Positions 11,316 through 20,767 of a stretch of 64,000 bases of DNA are shown in pieces. The notes beneath the pieces are model-generated. The model was not told the DNA's origin. It made no database searches and saw only the letters and a program-made list of their open reading frames with translations. The stretch's first letter is position 1. Each line of letters starts with the position of its first letter. A program made the translations under genes and the position numbers. The DNA comes from Cordylochernes scorpioides (Eukaryota; Arthropoda; Arachnida; Pseudoscorpiones; Chernetidae): NCBI GenBank assembly GCA_030710605.1, contig CP092877.1, positions 72,329,085-72,393,084 on the forward strand, read 5' to 3'.

Positions 11316-11533
11316 TGCTAAGAAAAGACCAAAGGTAAAAACGACAAGTACCTTTATTGTTGACGCTTTATTGTATCCGCATTAGCTTGTTGAAGGATGT
11401 CATTGTCCGAAAGCTCTCCAAGAGCTCGTACCTCTTCAATAAAGAAACTCGTCGCTTTTACCTTTGGTCTCTTCTTAGCAAAAAAAATAATTTAATTGAC
11501 CCAAGCTTTCGGACCATGGAGCCCTTCTACAGG
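11316..11533. mobile_element. Penelope/hammerhead-like inverted repeat remnant
   Basis: The arms 11316-11345 and 11451-11480 are inverted repeats matching at 28 of 30 bases. Between them the plus strand reads TTGTTGAAGG ... CCGAAAGCTC, then GAGCTC. The minus strand at 11532-11507 reads CTGTAGAAGGG ... CCGAAAGC. GAAA followed by a GCTC/GAGC stem and then UC matches the stem III and cleavage-site layout of hammerhead ribozymes. Penelope-like elements and some SINEs carry such motifs. The CUGAnGA box is imperfect here, so catalysis is unlikely. Confidence 0.45.
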
Positions 11534-14072
11534 AGTATGGTTACATATAACGTGCCGTCTTTTTTTGTTTTAGTCTGAAAACATGACCCACAAGTTGTGT
11601 GAAATACCATTTCGATTCCCGGGACCGTGTTCTGGAAAAAATGTTCGAGCCGTAAGATAGATCGTCCCGAGACTCCATCCCGAATTTGAACCGTTGCTAT
11701 TGGCATATGTCCCTGCGCTCGGAAGGATGGAGGAAGTGAAGCCAATTACAGATGGTTCCCGGCTAATTGGCCCGTGTTGTGTACAATGGAGGAGGCAAAA
11801 AACAACAATGTCCTGCTGCGGGTGTTTTTCTACCCAAGCGTTCGTATATACCCGCTCTGTTTTAATTAATTAGTGACCATTTACCCGGGCTCAAGGTAAA
11901 CCCACTTTCCGGGCCATTGAGTTTTGAGGCCGCGCGATCGGCCGTTTCGCCACGCACGCGCCTCCTCCACTCCAATCCTCCTATTCTTCTTTCACAGGAG
12001 GGCGACCTTTCCCTTCTGGCGCCGTTACGTCAGCTGTTGTCTTTTGGCATTAGTTTTATTTTCTTCTTCTTTTTAAACAAACGTGTGAACGTTGTCAAGT
12101 AGTAATTTATAACTTTTGCTTTTTGATACCCATATAATCATCCTGTTTAGAAATTTGAGGTTGAAGTTTGTTTTTGTTTTGTTCTCAAATAGGGTCTCGC
12201 TTGTCTCGCGTGTAGATAACCAGAAGGTGTTCTGGCAACTTGTAAGTGCAAATTTTTTAAAATGCTTTTCCAATATGAGGCCTTTTTGTTGTTGTTGTTC
12301 TTCGATGCTTTCGAGCTGATTTTTTTTTTTTGCCGGTCACTTTTTTTAAAAATAGGTTTATAAAGGTTTCTGTGGCATTAGGGTTTTGCAGAGCAAGCAA
12401 ACGTGAAATGTTACTCGAGATCAAAACAACCCCTCAAAAAAAAAAAACCCTCTTGTTTCTAATTTAAAAACACGCGTGTTTCCCAATCAAAATAGTGGCA
12501 GTTATGAAAATTTTCAATTATCTAATTGAAACAATTCTATAAGAAGCCACAAACATTTACCATACCATATTATATGTTCTCGGGATATGCTATTTCTAAG
12601 CGATCGGATGAATTGTAATTCTTGTTAGTGTTTTATTATATTTTTTTAATATGACGATTTTAGGATTGATTGTGCATGTGTGTGTTGCGTTATATACGAT
12701 ATAAACAGCACCTAAACTGACACTTTAGATGGCCATCTATTTCTGTGTACCCTCCACTGTCTGCACAGTCTTGACTCGAGTTTACTCACCTCAAAATTTC
12801 AACAAATGCTGTTTTCTTCCAAGTTTTATTTCTCGGCGATTTTTACGAGGTTAAACTGTTTTCATTTCTAGCTCCCGAAGAGCTCTTCGGAAAGGGGGAG
12901 CGTGTACTAGGCTTGAAAGAATTTGGAACAGGCACTTAGGGCTGACTCATGAAGCTCCAGAGAGTTCTACCTTTACTTTTGCTTTATAAAGTGGTCATTC
13001 GATTTAGTGTTGCCAGGTGGACATCCGCCAAATTGTATTTCCCGATACCAAATTGCCTATTATAAAGAAGGAACTGCGATGTTTTTATTATTATCCATTT
13101 TATGGATGATTTGTGATTGACTCTCTCACCGCTAAAGGGGAGGTTTCATCCTCTTCGTCGACGCACCGTCCCCAATATAGGGAGGGGTCTTGTACCCCCT
13201 CAACTCGGCTCGTGCAGCACCGCGGGCGGCAAGAGGAGGGGCCATTGTAACAACCCGGCTACTGCTACCCGGAGCGAAAGTCCTCTAATCTATGCAAATA
13301 GGGTGCAGCAAATTAAATAGCTCAATTTGGTCCCCCCTCCCTAGGAACCTGTTTCGCCGGTACGCTCCCCCTCCATTACTGGAGTTTTACGAGCCCAGAA
13401 GCCGTAGGAAAGCCGGGCTTCGTGTTTCCCGGCAATATATATTCTTCACCTTCTTTCCGGCTTGAGGCTTCCAGTTTTTCCACAGGTTGTTTCATTGATG
13501 GCGGCGATGTCCCGAGGCGGCTGTGTGAACTCCAGCTTTTTACGGGCTCTGTTGAAGAAAGGAATTGCCTCAGTACCGGCAAAAACTCGCCACCGCCCAC
13601 TACAATGTAAACACCACGCTGACGGTGGCCTGCTTTTTGTCGCCGTCTGTGCCGACAAATTAACCCCCCCTCTCTTTGACGCCTTTTTTTTTTAAACCCC
13701 CCTCGCCTTCTAATTATTGCTATCTTTGATTGGAGAACTTTTTGCTTGTCTCGGTATCTGTAATGACAAGATATAGCTCCATGTAACAATGTCAACGCTC
13801 CCCGGTTTTTTGGCGCCACGAGCTGGAATGTGTCATGCTATTGTCGCAATTAAGAACAGCAGCCTGGGTTTTTTTTTTTTATCTATCTCTGTTTGGCCGG
13901 CTACTCGGGGTCTCTGGGGCGTTCTTGGTGCTTGCTTGTAGCTAACCTTCAGTTTACATTATTTCCCTCAACGTGGTGTTAATTTCATAGAATGATTACA
14001 TGTAGGCCATCCACAGTCTATACAGCCCTCACTTCTGTCAAATACGTCTAAGTCTGCCAATATCACTTTAGC
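11534..14072. other. Non-coding stretch, well matched between copies
   Basis: No gene is recognised. It contains a 14-bp palindrome TAGATGGCCATCTA (12726-12739), a 16-bp palindrome at 12875-12890 and an octamer at 13292-13299. A GC-richer block at about 13120-13830 has open frames on both strands (147 codons at most). Copy 2 shifts or breaks the longest of them, so I read none as coding. Confidence 0.55.
12875..12890. repeat. Perfect 16-bp palindrome
   Basis: CCGAAGAGCTCTTCGG is its own reverse complement and is unchanged in copy 2 (48147-48162). Just outside lie GCTCC and GGAGC, which extend the symmetry with a spacer. Its role is unknown; it could be a dimeric factor site or chance. Confidence 0.6.
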
Positions 14073-14204
14073 ATTGTTCACTCTTGGTTATCTCGTGTGT
14101 CGTAAATAAAAGTCACCATGTACCAAATATCTTTCAGAGTTATTGTCTGAATCCCGATATACATGCTATAAGGTAAAACTTCCTTTAAATTTTCTCCATG
14201 AGTG
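14073..14204. mobile_element. Truncated Tc1/mariner-type MITE
   Basis: The interior matches the right half of the 6106 element (TTGGTTATCTCGTGTGTC through TTATTGTCTGAAT). The right end, CTCCATGAGTG, is followed by TA. The left inverted repeat is absent. It abuts the next MITE within six bases. Confidence 0.65.
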
Positions 14205-14210
14205 TATATA

Positions 14211-14543
14211 ACATAAAGTTACGGAAGGATAAAATTCGTGTACTAAAAGAGGCACCTCTCCCTTTATTTATGCATTAGAACCTTGCATTACCTTTATCAC
14301 CCAGTAAAAATGAAGGCCAAAGCCGGAAACTATTAGTATACAGATTGGCTTTTTGTCTGAATTTGGTGAAAATGGTGTTGTGACTTATTCCATGACTACT
14401 ACATGACTATTCCATGACAATATTCATGTGACTATATCACCACTAATATAGTTTTTATTTACTAGGGTGATAAACCTGATGCATAAATAAAGAGAGAAGT
14501 GCCTCCCTTTTGGTACAAACACTCGCTAACCGCCATATAACTA
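14211..14543. mobile_element. Second MITE family, ~333 bp, imperfect inverted ends
   Basis: The left part (ACATAAAGTTACGG ... GTACTAAAAGAGGCAC ... CTTTATTTATGCAT) is inverted on the right (ATGCATAAATAAAG ... GTGCCTCCCTTTTGGTAC). A third, single end of this family occurs at 20166 (CATAAAGTTGCGGGAGGAT). No coding capacity is seen and exact ends are uncertain. The core repeats CATGACTA, giving a small internal tandem. Confidence 0.6.
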
Positions 14544-15057
14544 CGTGTTCGTAAAAACTTTCCTCGATTAAGTTTAAAAAAAAAAAGAAGAATTATTTTC
14601 GTCACTTGACTCTCCCCGATTGTCTTTTTATCAATCACCATAGAGTCTTAATTGCCACCTTGTGTAATCTTTTTTTAAAGTAAAAACTAAATGTTGTGGA
14701 AAATTTTATATTAAAACTTTTCACCCCATTAGTTCTAGATTTTGGATATACCATTAGAAGAACGAAGTGTTTATAAAAAAAAATTGAACTTGGTTTTTGA
14801 ATTTAGGAACCTCCAGCATTCTTTAGAAGCTTGTATGTGAGGCTTATCTGTCCCCCAGAACCTACAGTCCTTGCGCATATAGAGACTATATAGGAAACAG
14901 AAACTCGTATGGGAAACTGTTGTGAAAAGTTCCCCATACAGTTAGGAAGATCAAACACAAGTGTGTTGTAGTCCATTGAAGCGTTATCCAAAGTGCACAG
15001 CTTAGAAGAGAAATACTTTTATACCCATTCCAGAATTATGTAATTAAAAGAAATTAC
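14544..15057. other. Non-coding stretch before the LINE insertion
   Basis: No gene or repeat with defined ends is visible. Copy 2 lacks several short pieces here, for example around 14870-14900. Confidence 0.5.
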
Positions 15058-15141
15058 ATTTCATATTTTATTTATTTATTTGACATATCGGACGCGATAT
15101 CCCAGCTCGGGATACTTGCGCCTAAATACATTTTAGTAGAT

Positions 15142-15367
15142 TATATACAATTCATTTTATACAATTTAATAACCGGACTAAAAACATAATTGAAACCTAA
15201 ACGATAGCACTCCAAAACAGAAGAGAAAATCCAAAATGGATTATTTTAGCAACCTATATACAATTCATTATATACAACTCAATAACCGACTAAAAACACA
15301 ATTAAAACTGAAACGATGGCCCTCTCAAACAGAAGAGAAAATCCAAAATGAATTTACAAAACTTATT
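15142..15367. repeat. 113-bp tandem duplication in the LINE 3' end
   Basis: TATATACAATTCATT and the following ~100 bases, through CAGAAGAGAAAATCCAAAATG, occur twice with a period of 113. The second unit includes the last codons and stop of the LINE frame. The first lies in the 3' UTR, so the end of the ORF was duplicated into the UTR. Confidence 0.75.
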
Positions 15368-15769
15368 GAACTCTACATAAGTGTCTTTGCCATATACAAA
15401 TTCGCAAATTTCTTCGATGGGATAAAAATGATTACTTCTGTAGCTGTGAAATATCGGACATTCTATTAATAAATGTATTGAGTCTTGGTTGTCGTTTCCA
15501 CAGAAACAGCTAGGATCATCCGTTGCCCCGATTTTCGACAAAAATTCTCCAAAATTACCATGACCCGTTACGAACTGTGAGTTATAAAAATTCGGACGAA
15601 AATAAAAAGGAATTCCAAATGGGAAAAATTTTCGGAATGTTTCATTAGTGTTAGCTATTGTTTCAGCCATTCTTGATTCTATGAAGTTATGAATTATAGT
15701 TGGGGCAATGCGGTTTGAATACATTAATTTCTTCTTTTGATAAATTGGCCAAATCGATTTTATTATCAA
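15302..15769 (-). pseudogene. C-terminal fragment of LINE ORF2 (reverse transcriptase polyprotein)
   Basis: The open frame gives about 155 residues. It has TGHG (residues 68-71), FGEFL and a Cys/His cluster with C88, C90, H99 and C104 (CxC-x8-H-x4-C), as found at the C-terminus of R1/Jockey-type LINE polyproteins. The nominal start is not a real one; the frame simply enters from upstream codons. It is out of frame with the RT motifs upstream: YADD, LSPEKTG/VKILG and this segment occupy different frames, so at least two frameshifts separate them. The element cannot make an intact protein. Confidence 0.85.
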
Positions 15770-16373
15770 TGATTCTATGTGATCTGTCAGAATAGGTATT
15801 TTTTGCCAAACTATGAATACAATTTGATGAGGTCGTTTTATAGGCTCTCACTACCCAAAGAAGAATCTGATATTGCTGAGAGTTTAATCTTTGTTTACTT
15901 CTTTTATTAATAAATTTATACCATATTTCAGATCCATAGGTTAGTATTGGCCTGAAAAGAGTTTTATATAAATTAATCTTTTTTTAGCATCCAATCCCCA
16001 CATTTTCCCACAGAGTGAAAATAACAGATTTTTCATACGGTTGATTTTACAAAGAATATCATTAATGTGGGGTGTGAAGTTAATTTTTGACTTAATTCTG
16101 TGATTAGAAAATTTATACCTAAAATTTTTACTTCTTTCACTGGTGTTATTATGAAGTTTGGAGTTCCCATTGGAATATTTTGTTTGCCGTGCATTTGTAT
16201 TAAGCCGGTTTTCTCCGGGCTTAGTTTTAGCTTATTTCTTGTACACCATTGTATTACATAATAAAATTTAAAGTACTTTCTGTTTCATTTTTTAACCCTT
16301 CTATGGTCTTGTGCCAGCAAACAATGGAAACATCATCCGCATAACAAATTCAATATTTCATATGCATTTGTAT

Positions 16374-16669
16374 TGTTACGCCGCTGCCGTGTCGAGGATG
16401 GCCAAATAAGCAAACGGGATCAGTAAGGATCTCTGTTCCGACTCCTTTATTTACCTTCGTACCTTATGGCGAACAAAGTAGTAACATACAGGGAACATCA
16501 TCCAACAGCCACCAACAGGGAGGAGGACTTCACTCCTGGTCGTCAGCTGGACTTCTTCCTTCTTGACTGGTCCGTCCTCTCAGCTATTCTTGGGTGAACT
16601 ATGTGGTCGAACTGACCCTGCTTACCACCACGGCGATGTGGAAGTATTCTTTCTTTCATCGTCGTAACA
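16374..16669 (-). mobile_element. Possible solo LTR, 296 bp
   Basis: The block starts TGTTACG and ends CGTAACA, a 7-bp perfect terminal inverted repeat of the TG...CA type. On the minus strand it carries AATAAA followed by GGAGTCGGAAC, which suggests a polyadenylation signal in a Gypsy-like LTR. The flanking five bases do not match, so no target duplication supports it. Copy 2 has it at 50294-50592 with one end base changed (CATAACA). A MITE is an alternative. Confidence 0.45.
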
Positions 16670-18011
16670 GAACACACCAAAGTAGTTGTTAGTGCGAACG
16701 GAAAAGGTGGAAACATATTTTACCTTGTTTGTTTACATTTGAAACGCAATTCTTCATTCACTTAAAGGAAGATATACCTACCTAATCAATGATCAGTGAA
16801 CACCTCCAGCAACCTCAACATAGTTGTTATATTATGGAAACAAATGTAGAATGTTTCTGGTTTTAAACATTTAGATGACGCTATTCTGTTATATTTTAGG
16901 CCCAATGATATATCAGAGATTACTATCCAATCAGTAAGAGTTGTTTCCCTTTAGGATGTTTTGGCAAGCTACTTGTCCCCAGACCGGAACCAAAAGCGAT
17001 ATTTCCCAATACAGCCAGTAAGGATCAAACAAGTCACTTGGACAAACAAGTTACTCACTTGGATTACACGACACCCGAAAGGGGAAGAAGGAGGTCGTAT
17101 TGACGTGTCGGTCCCTCCCCGGCGTAAACAGTCCTCGGAATGAAAGATCGATACAACAACATTGTGTCTCCCTTAAATCAATCCTTGTCCCTAGAGGCAG
17201 AATTCGATGGGACAACGTCGTCCCTGGAGTCAACTTCACGTTTATAGTTAGCTGAAGAAGGGCTTGCCCGAAAGCTTTAAAGGAAGCTCCTTTAATAATT
17301 AATCATTGGTAGGCTTTAATAACTGGCACTTGACAGCGGTGGGGGCTGAAGGGTTGTCTGGGGAATAAAACACGGTGAGTTTACCATTCCTACTACAGGT
17401 CTAACTGTCAGCGATACTAAGATTGATTTGCATAGCAAGGGAGTAAACATGCTCATTTTCGCGCCACATCCGCCATCTATAGGTGAAGCGTGTAACTATG
17501 AACAAAAAAACTCAACTGACGTTCCTGTACCAGCTTTAATATCTTAATCAGATCAGCAGCGGCGCCCAGGCTACCGAAATGCCACACAATAATTCCTTTA
17601 TAGCACGCGTGGTAGATTGCTTTCCTTGCTATCACCACCGTCAGGTTCTTTCCTGTAGCCAGCAGGTCTCTCTGCACAGCATGGATAGTTTTTATTGGCT
17701 CTTCTAATTAATTGTTAAGAAAAAAATTATGATAAAATAAAGGTGTAATATATAATAAAGAGTTAAATAAAGTGTGAAGAAATTATACAGTTGTATATGT
17801 AGAAATTTCTTCAGTGAGGAATACTTCCCCCACCGTGAGAGAGTTCTCTTTCAGACAAGGTCTTCTTGGACCTTCCTCAGTTCACACCGAGGAGTACACT
17901 ATAGATCGTGGAGACTGATGCAACATGATAGCATGGTTGGATCTAGCCATCATTACCGATGTTGGACACCAGTTATCCTGGATTCGATATGGTAGGAGGA
18001 GTCAACTTTTA
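16670..18011. other. Non-coding stretch up to the gap
   Basis: No gene is recognised. It contains the hammerhead-like motif at 17252-17289 and an octamer on the minus strand at 17426-17433. The contig ends inside sequence that continues in copy 2 as AATAAAATTTCTATC, which is LTR-like but not proven. Confidence 0.5.
17252..17289 (+). ncRNA. Hammerhead-ribozyme-like core
   Basis: CTGAAGA (17252-17258) matches the CUGAnGA box. It is followed by a GGGC-TT-GCCC hairpin in the stem II place, then GAAA (17270-17273). A GCTT/AAGC hairpin in the stem III place and U-C at the expected cleavage position complete the order. One extra A precedes stem II and stem I pairs well for only two bases, so activity is doubtful. 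The layout matches ribozyme motifs of Penelope-like elements and related repeats. Copy 2 is identical (51172-51209). Confidence 0.45.
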
Positions 18012-18111
18012 NNNNNNNNNNNNNNNNNNNNNNNNNNNNNNNNNNNNNNNNNNNNNNNNNNNNNNNNNNNNNNNNNNNNNNNNNNNNNNNNNNNNNNNNN
18101 NNNNNNNNNNN
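18012..18111. other. Assembly gap, exactly 100 N, in copy 1
   Basis: The run of 100 unknown bases is a conventional placeholder, not a measured length. Sequence before it matches copy 2 up to 51944 and sequence after it matches copy 2 from 53358. Copy 2 has 1413 positions here (including its own gap), so about 1.3 kb or more is probably missing. Confidence 0.97.
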
Positions 18112-18241
18112 TGACATGACATTTTAAGAGTATCCTCAATTTTTTAGGCGTGTTGTTTCCCGAGTTTCAGTAATACCAATATATTGAGAAATTCCTATGT
18201 ATAGTGGCTAGCCCGGAGTTTGTTAGCGAAATCAAAGTGTA

Positions 18242-18336
18242 ACAGTGGAAGTCCGCAGTGAGATCAGGGTCCGAGCGACAGTGGAAGTCCGCCGTGAGAT
18301 CAGGGTCCGAGCGACAGTGGAAGTCCGCCGTGTGAT
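18242..18336 (+). repeat. Tandem repeat, ~2.6 units of 36 bp
   Basis: The unit ACAGTGGAAGTCCGCCGTGA plus GATCAGGGTCCGAGCG is repeated. Because 36 is a multiple of three, the minus strand reads a repeated 12-residue peptide (DLTADFHCRSDP), but no longer protein frame surrounds it. Copy 2 has the same unit number at 53493-53587. Confidence 0.85.
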
Positions 18337-20400
18337 ACCCGGAAGACATCCATCAGGCGTTAATTGCCAAGCTCGGCGCTGATCCATCACTGACCGGCCG
18401 AACCACAAAAACTCCCTAATTGAACTCCTAAATATTTTAATGAACTGGGCGCTCGGGCAACTACTCTCCCAGTGGTGCCCTTAGAGATTCCAATAGCCCA
18501 ACAAGAACATCGCTAAATCAACTCTGCGTTCAAACCAATACTACGAAGCATTAGCTTCGCCGTTCCTTTTTTAGTGAATTTACAAACCGGCTCAAAACAA
18601 CAGCTTCGACCTCAATATGCATACAGGATTTCCTGAGATGCTAATAAATCGAGCGTGGGTATTTCTGCACTTTGCCGACATGTCAATTAAGTTTGCGAAG
18701 CCGACTTTTCCCTTTATTGGATCACAGTAAATCATAATCGGCGCAATCGCTGCCTTAATTTAAATCCATGCATTCTGGTTCGGGCCCTCGTCGAGGTTTG
18801 GAAGCAATTCCATTCCCAAAGATTCGCTTGGGTGGTGCTCCCGGGATAGGCGCACATCCTTCCTGCCCACCGCGGACGGACATTGTACTCATCATGATGA
18901 GGTGTGTGATGATTAACTGGCTTCCCGCCGGATGTTTTTACTGCATCATGTTGGCCAATCCCCTTTTGACTGAATAACAAAGATCGATCTTTAATTGGCT
19001 TCAACTCCATGGTACAATATTTGGGACCCTAATGTACGAGAGCGATGTCCGCCCGACTCGGTACAATCTTTCTCAAACAACTACTCAGATGACAAAATAA
19101 CTGGACAACATCTGTGTCAAGTACCACGGGATTAAGTCGTGTTTTAGTACTTAAGATGGGTAGCGGTGTAATTGCATTTTCTACTTTCTGGACCTCTCCA
19201 CATTACTTTCAATGTATATAAAAGAATAATCTAAAAGTCCTTACTAGATGTGCTATCGATGTTGCCTTATTTTCTGGTGTTAATCTAGCGATTATCAACA
19301 AGAAATATCTCTCCTACTTTATATTTTAAATAAATTATGTGGGGGGGTGTAAACTCTAAATTCATGATTCTCTATTAGCAGGAACACACACAAGGCCATT
19401 TGTTCCTCTCAACTTCCAAAGCGGCGATGCAACAGGGGTGAATAATCGCCGTTCATCCGCGAGGATGCGAGTGAAGAACCAGCTTGCGCACATGGACTTC
19501 TTATCTTACTTCAAAAAGGGGCGGCAGACCCGGTCAAACAAGACGTCGCAACTCTTGGCGAAAGGGAATTTCTTCGGACGTCGTCTTATCGTCCCTCTCC
19601 CTCCTTTCTGCTGCTAATGGAAGTTCGGAGCATTGTTCTTCTCCAGACGATGACCTTTCTTATCTCACACCTCCAGGGGACAAATATTTGTTGGTGCGGT
19701 GAGAGTGGGGTGAAATTAGGAAACACAAGATGGCGTCGTTATTTAGTAGACCCCTCGTGATAACCATCGCGTGGGTATTTCGACTGCTTCTACTTGGTGT
19801 TGCTGTCGTGTCCGACGAAGAGTCTCAGATGTCTCCATGCATCTCTATCACAGCAGTAGCAATGTTCTTTATCTTGGGTATGTAAAGCTGCTTCTCTGGG
19901 TCCATGCCAATTTTCTGCAAGGCTGCGGTCATTGCTGGGCATGAGAATATGTGGGTAGGTTTTAGTTCCACACCAGGATAATTGTTGCATGTCCTGTAGG
20001 ACTGCTTCTACTGTAAGCGCGATATGCCTACAAACCTAGAAGTAATTCGTCTTTGATATTTACAAAGTTTCCCAAATCCTGGTTACTTGCACATACTGGT
20101 GGGGTTTGACTCGTGTAAGAATCGGGGCATTCAAGTTATTTCTTTATATGAAACGGTATTCAACATAAAGTTGCGGGAGGATGGTATTCGTGTACCATAT
20201 GTATATAATAGAATAGACAATTAGGAAAGGTACAAGCACTTTAAGATAGCAAATCAATTTATTTTGTTTAAAACAAATTCAACCTGGTTTAGAGAGATGG
20301 ATGAGATGGAGAGATGCTTGGAGCACAGAACGCCTACTACCCAGACACAACCGAAAAGCGGCAACGGATAGGCTGCTAGTAAATAAATGTTGAAAATTAT
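18337..20400. other. Non-coding stretch, low copy divergence
   Basis: No gene is recognised. About 18340-19010 and 19390-19720 are almost identical to copy 2, including a 72-codon frame at 19484-19702 that is unchanged. Nothing in it resembles a known protein. A second-family MITE end lies near 20166. The G run at 19340 is 7 long against 23 in copy 2. Confidence 0.55.
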
Positions 20401-20404
20401 AATA

Positions 20405-20550
20405 AGCTGTTGGTTAAATAATAAACCTTCTCTCTGCTACAATATATTATATATATGTTCAGTGAGGGATTCGAACCTGTGAACGACAACTGCCAATTGA
20501 CGCTCCCCGCTGAATTGTCGAGGACTAGATATCCTAATTCTTCGATGTCC
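20405..20550 (-). repeat. tRNA-derived SINE
   Basis: The minus strand has a canonical Pol III B box, GGTTCGAATCC (20477-20467). About 40 bases upstream lies a D-arm/A-box-like segment, TTCAGCGGGGAGCGTC. The T-stem pairs over only two bases and no acceptor stem forms, so it is not a working tRNA. An AT-rich tail follows on that strand. The family is unknown to me. Confidence 0.6.
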
Positions 20551-20613
20551 TTCCTTATTTGAGAGACTTTACGTGGTATGTGTGAAAAGTGGTACAAAGG
20601 TGAAATTATACTG

Positions 20614-20767
20614 CTATCAGGTGGATAAATTAAGAAAAAGGGCCTTCTCCTTATAGTGCAACTAAAAGTTGTTGATGGCTTGCGCCATATGTCGGAAGCA
20701 AGGCGCAAGTCATTAGTAATATTTAGTTGCATAGAAGACGCCCTTTTTCTTAATTCACCTGGTATAT
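20614..20767. repeat. Long hairpin, ~70-bp arms
   Basis: Left-arm ATTAAGAAAAAGGGC, GCAACTA and GGCTTGCGCC pair with GGCGCAAG, TAGTTGC and GCCCTTTTTCTTAAT on the right, around a short loop near CATATGTCGGAAG. In copy 2 about 30 bases are deleted from the right arm, so the fold is broken there. Confidence 0.75.

Larger units (their letters stand above)
15067..16354 (-). mobile_element. 5'-truncated non-LTR retrotransposon (LINE), copy 1 only
   Basis: The element lies on the minus strand. Its tail is an (AAAT)n run (plus-strand TTTATTTATTT at 15067) and it is flanked by a 9-bp target duplication ATTTCATAT at 15058-15066 and 16355-16363. Copy 2 has the empty site (50275-50283). The 5' truncation falls just upstream of the RT active-site motif YADD (16343-16332). 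Further RT-type motifs (LSPEKTG at about 16227-16204, VKEVKILGINF at about 16140-16108) sit in a different frame from YADD. The overall plan resembles R1/Jockey/I-type LINEs of arthropods. Confidence 0.9.

Noticed and set aside
13376..13819. 147-codon basic minus-strand frame
   Set aside because: It is broken by indels in copy 2 and overlaps other open frames in a GC-rich block.
20467..20530. Possible functional tRNA gene on the minus strand
   Set aside because: The B box is canonical but the T-stem has only two pairs and there is no acceptor stem, so it is called a SINE.
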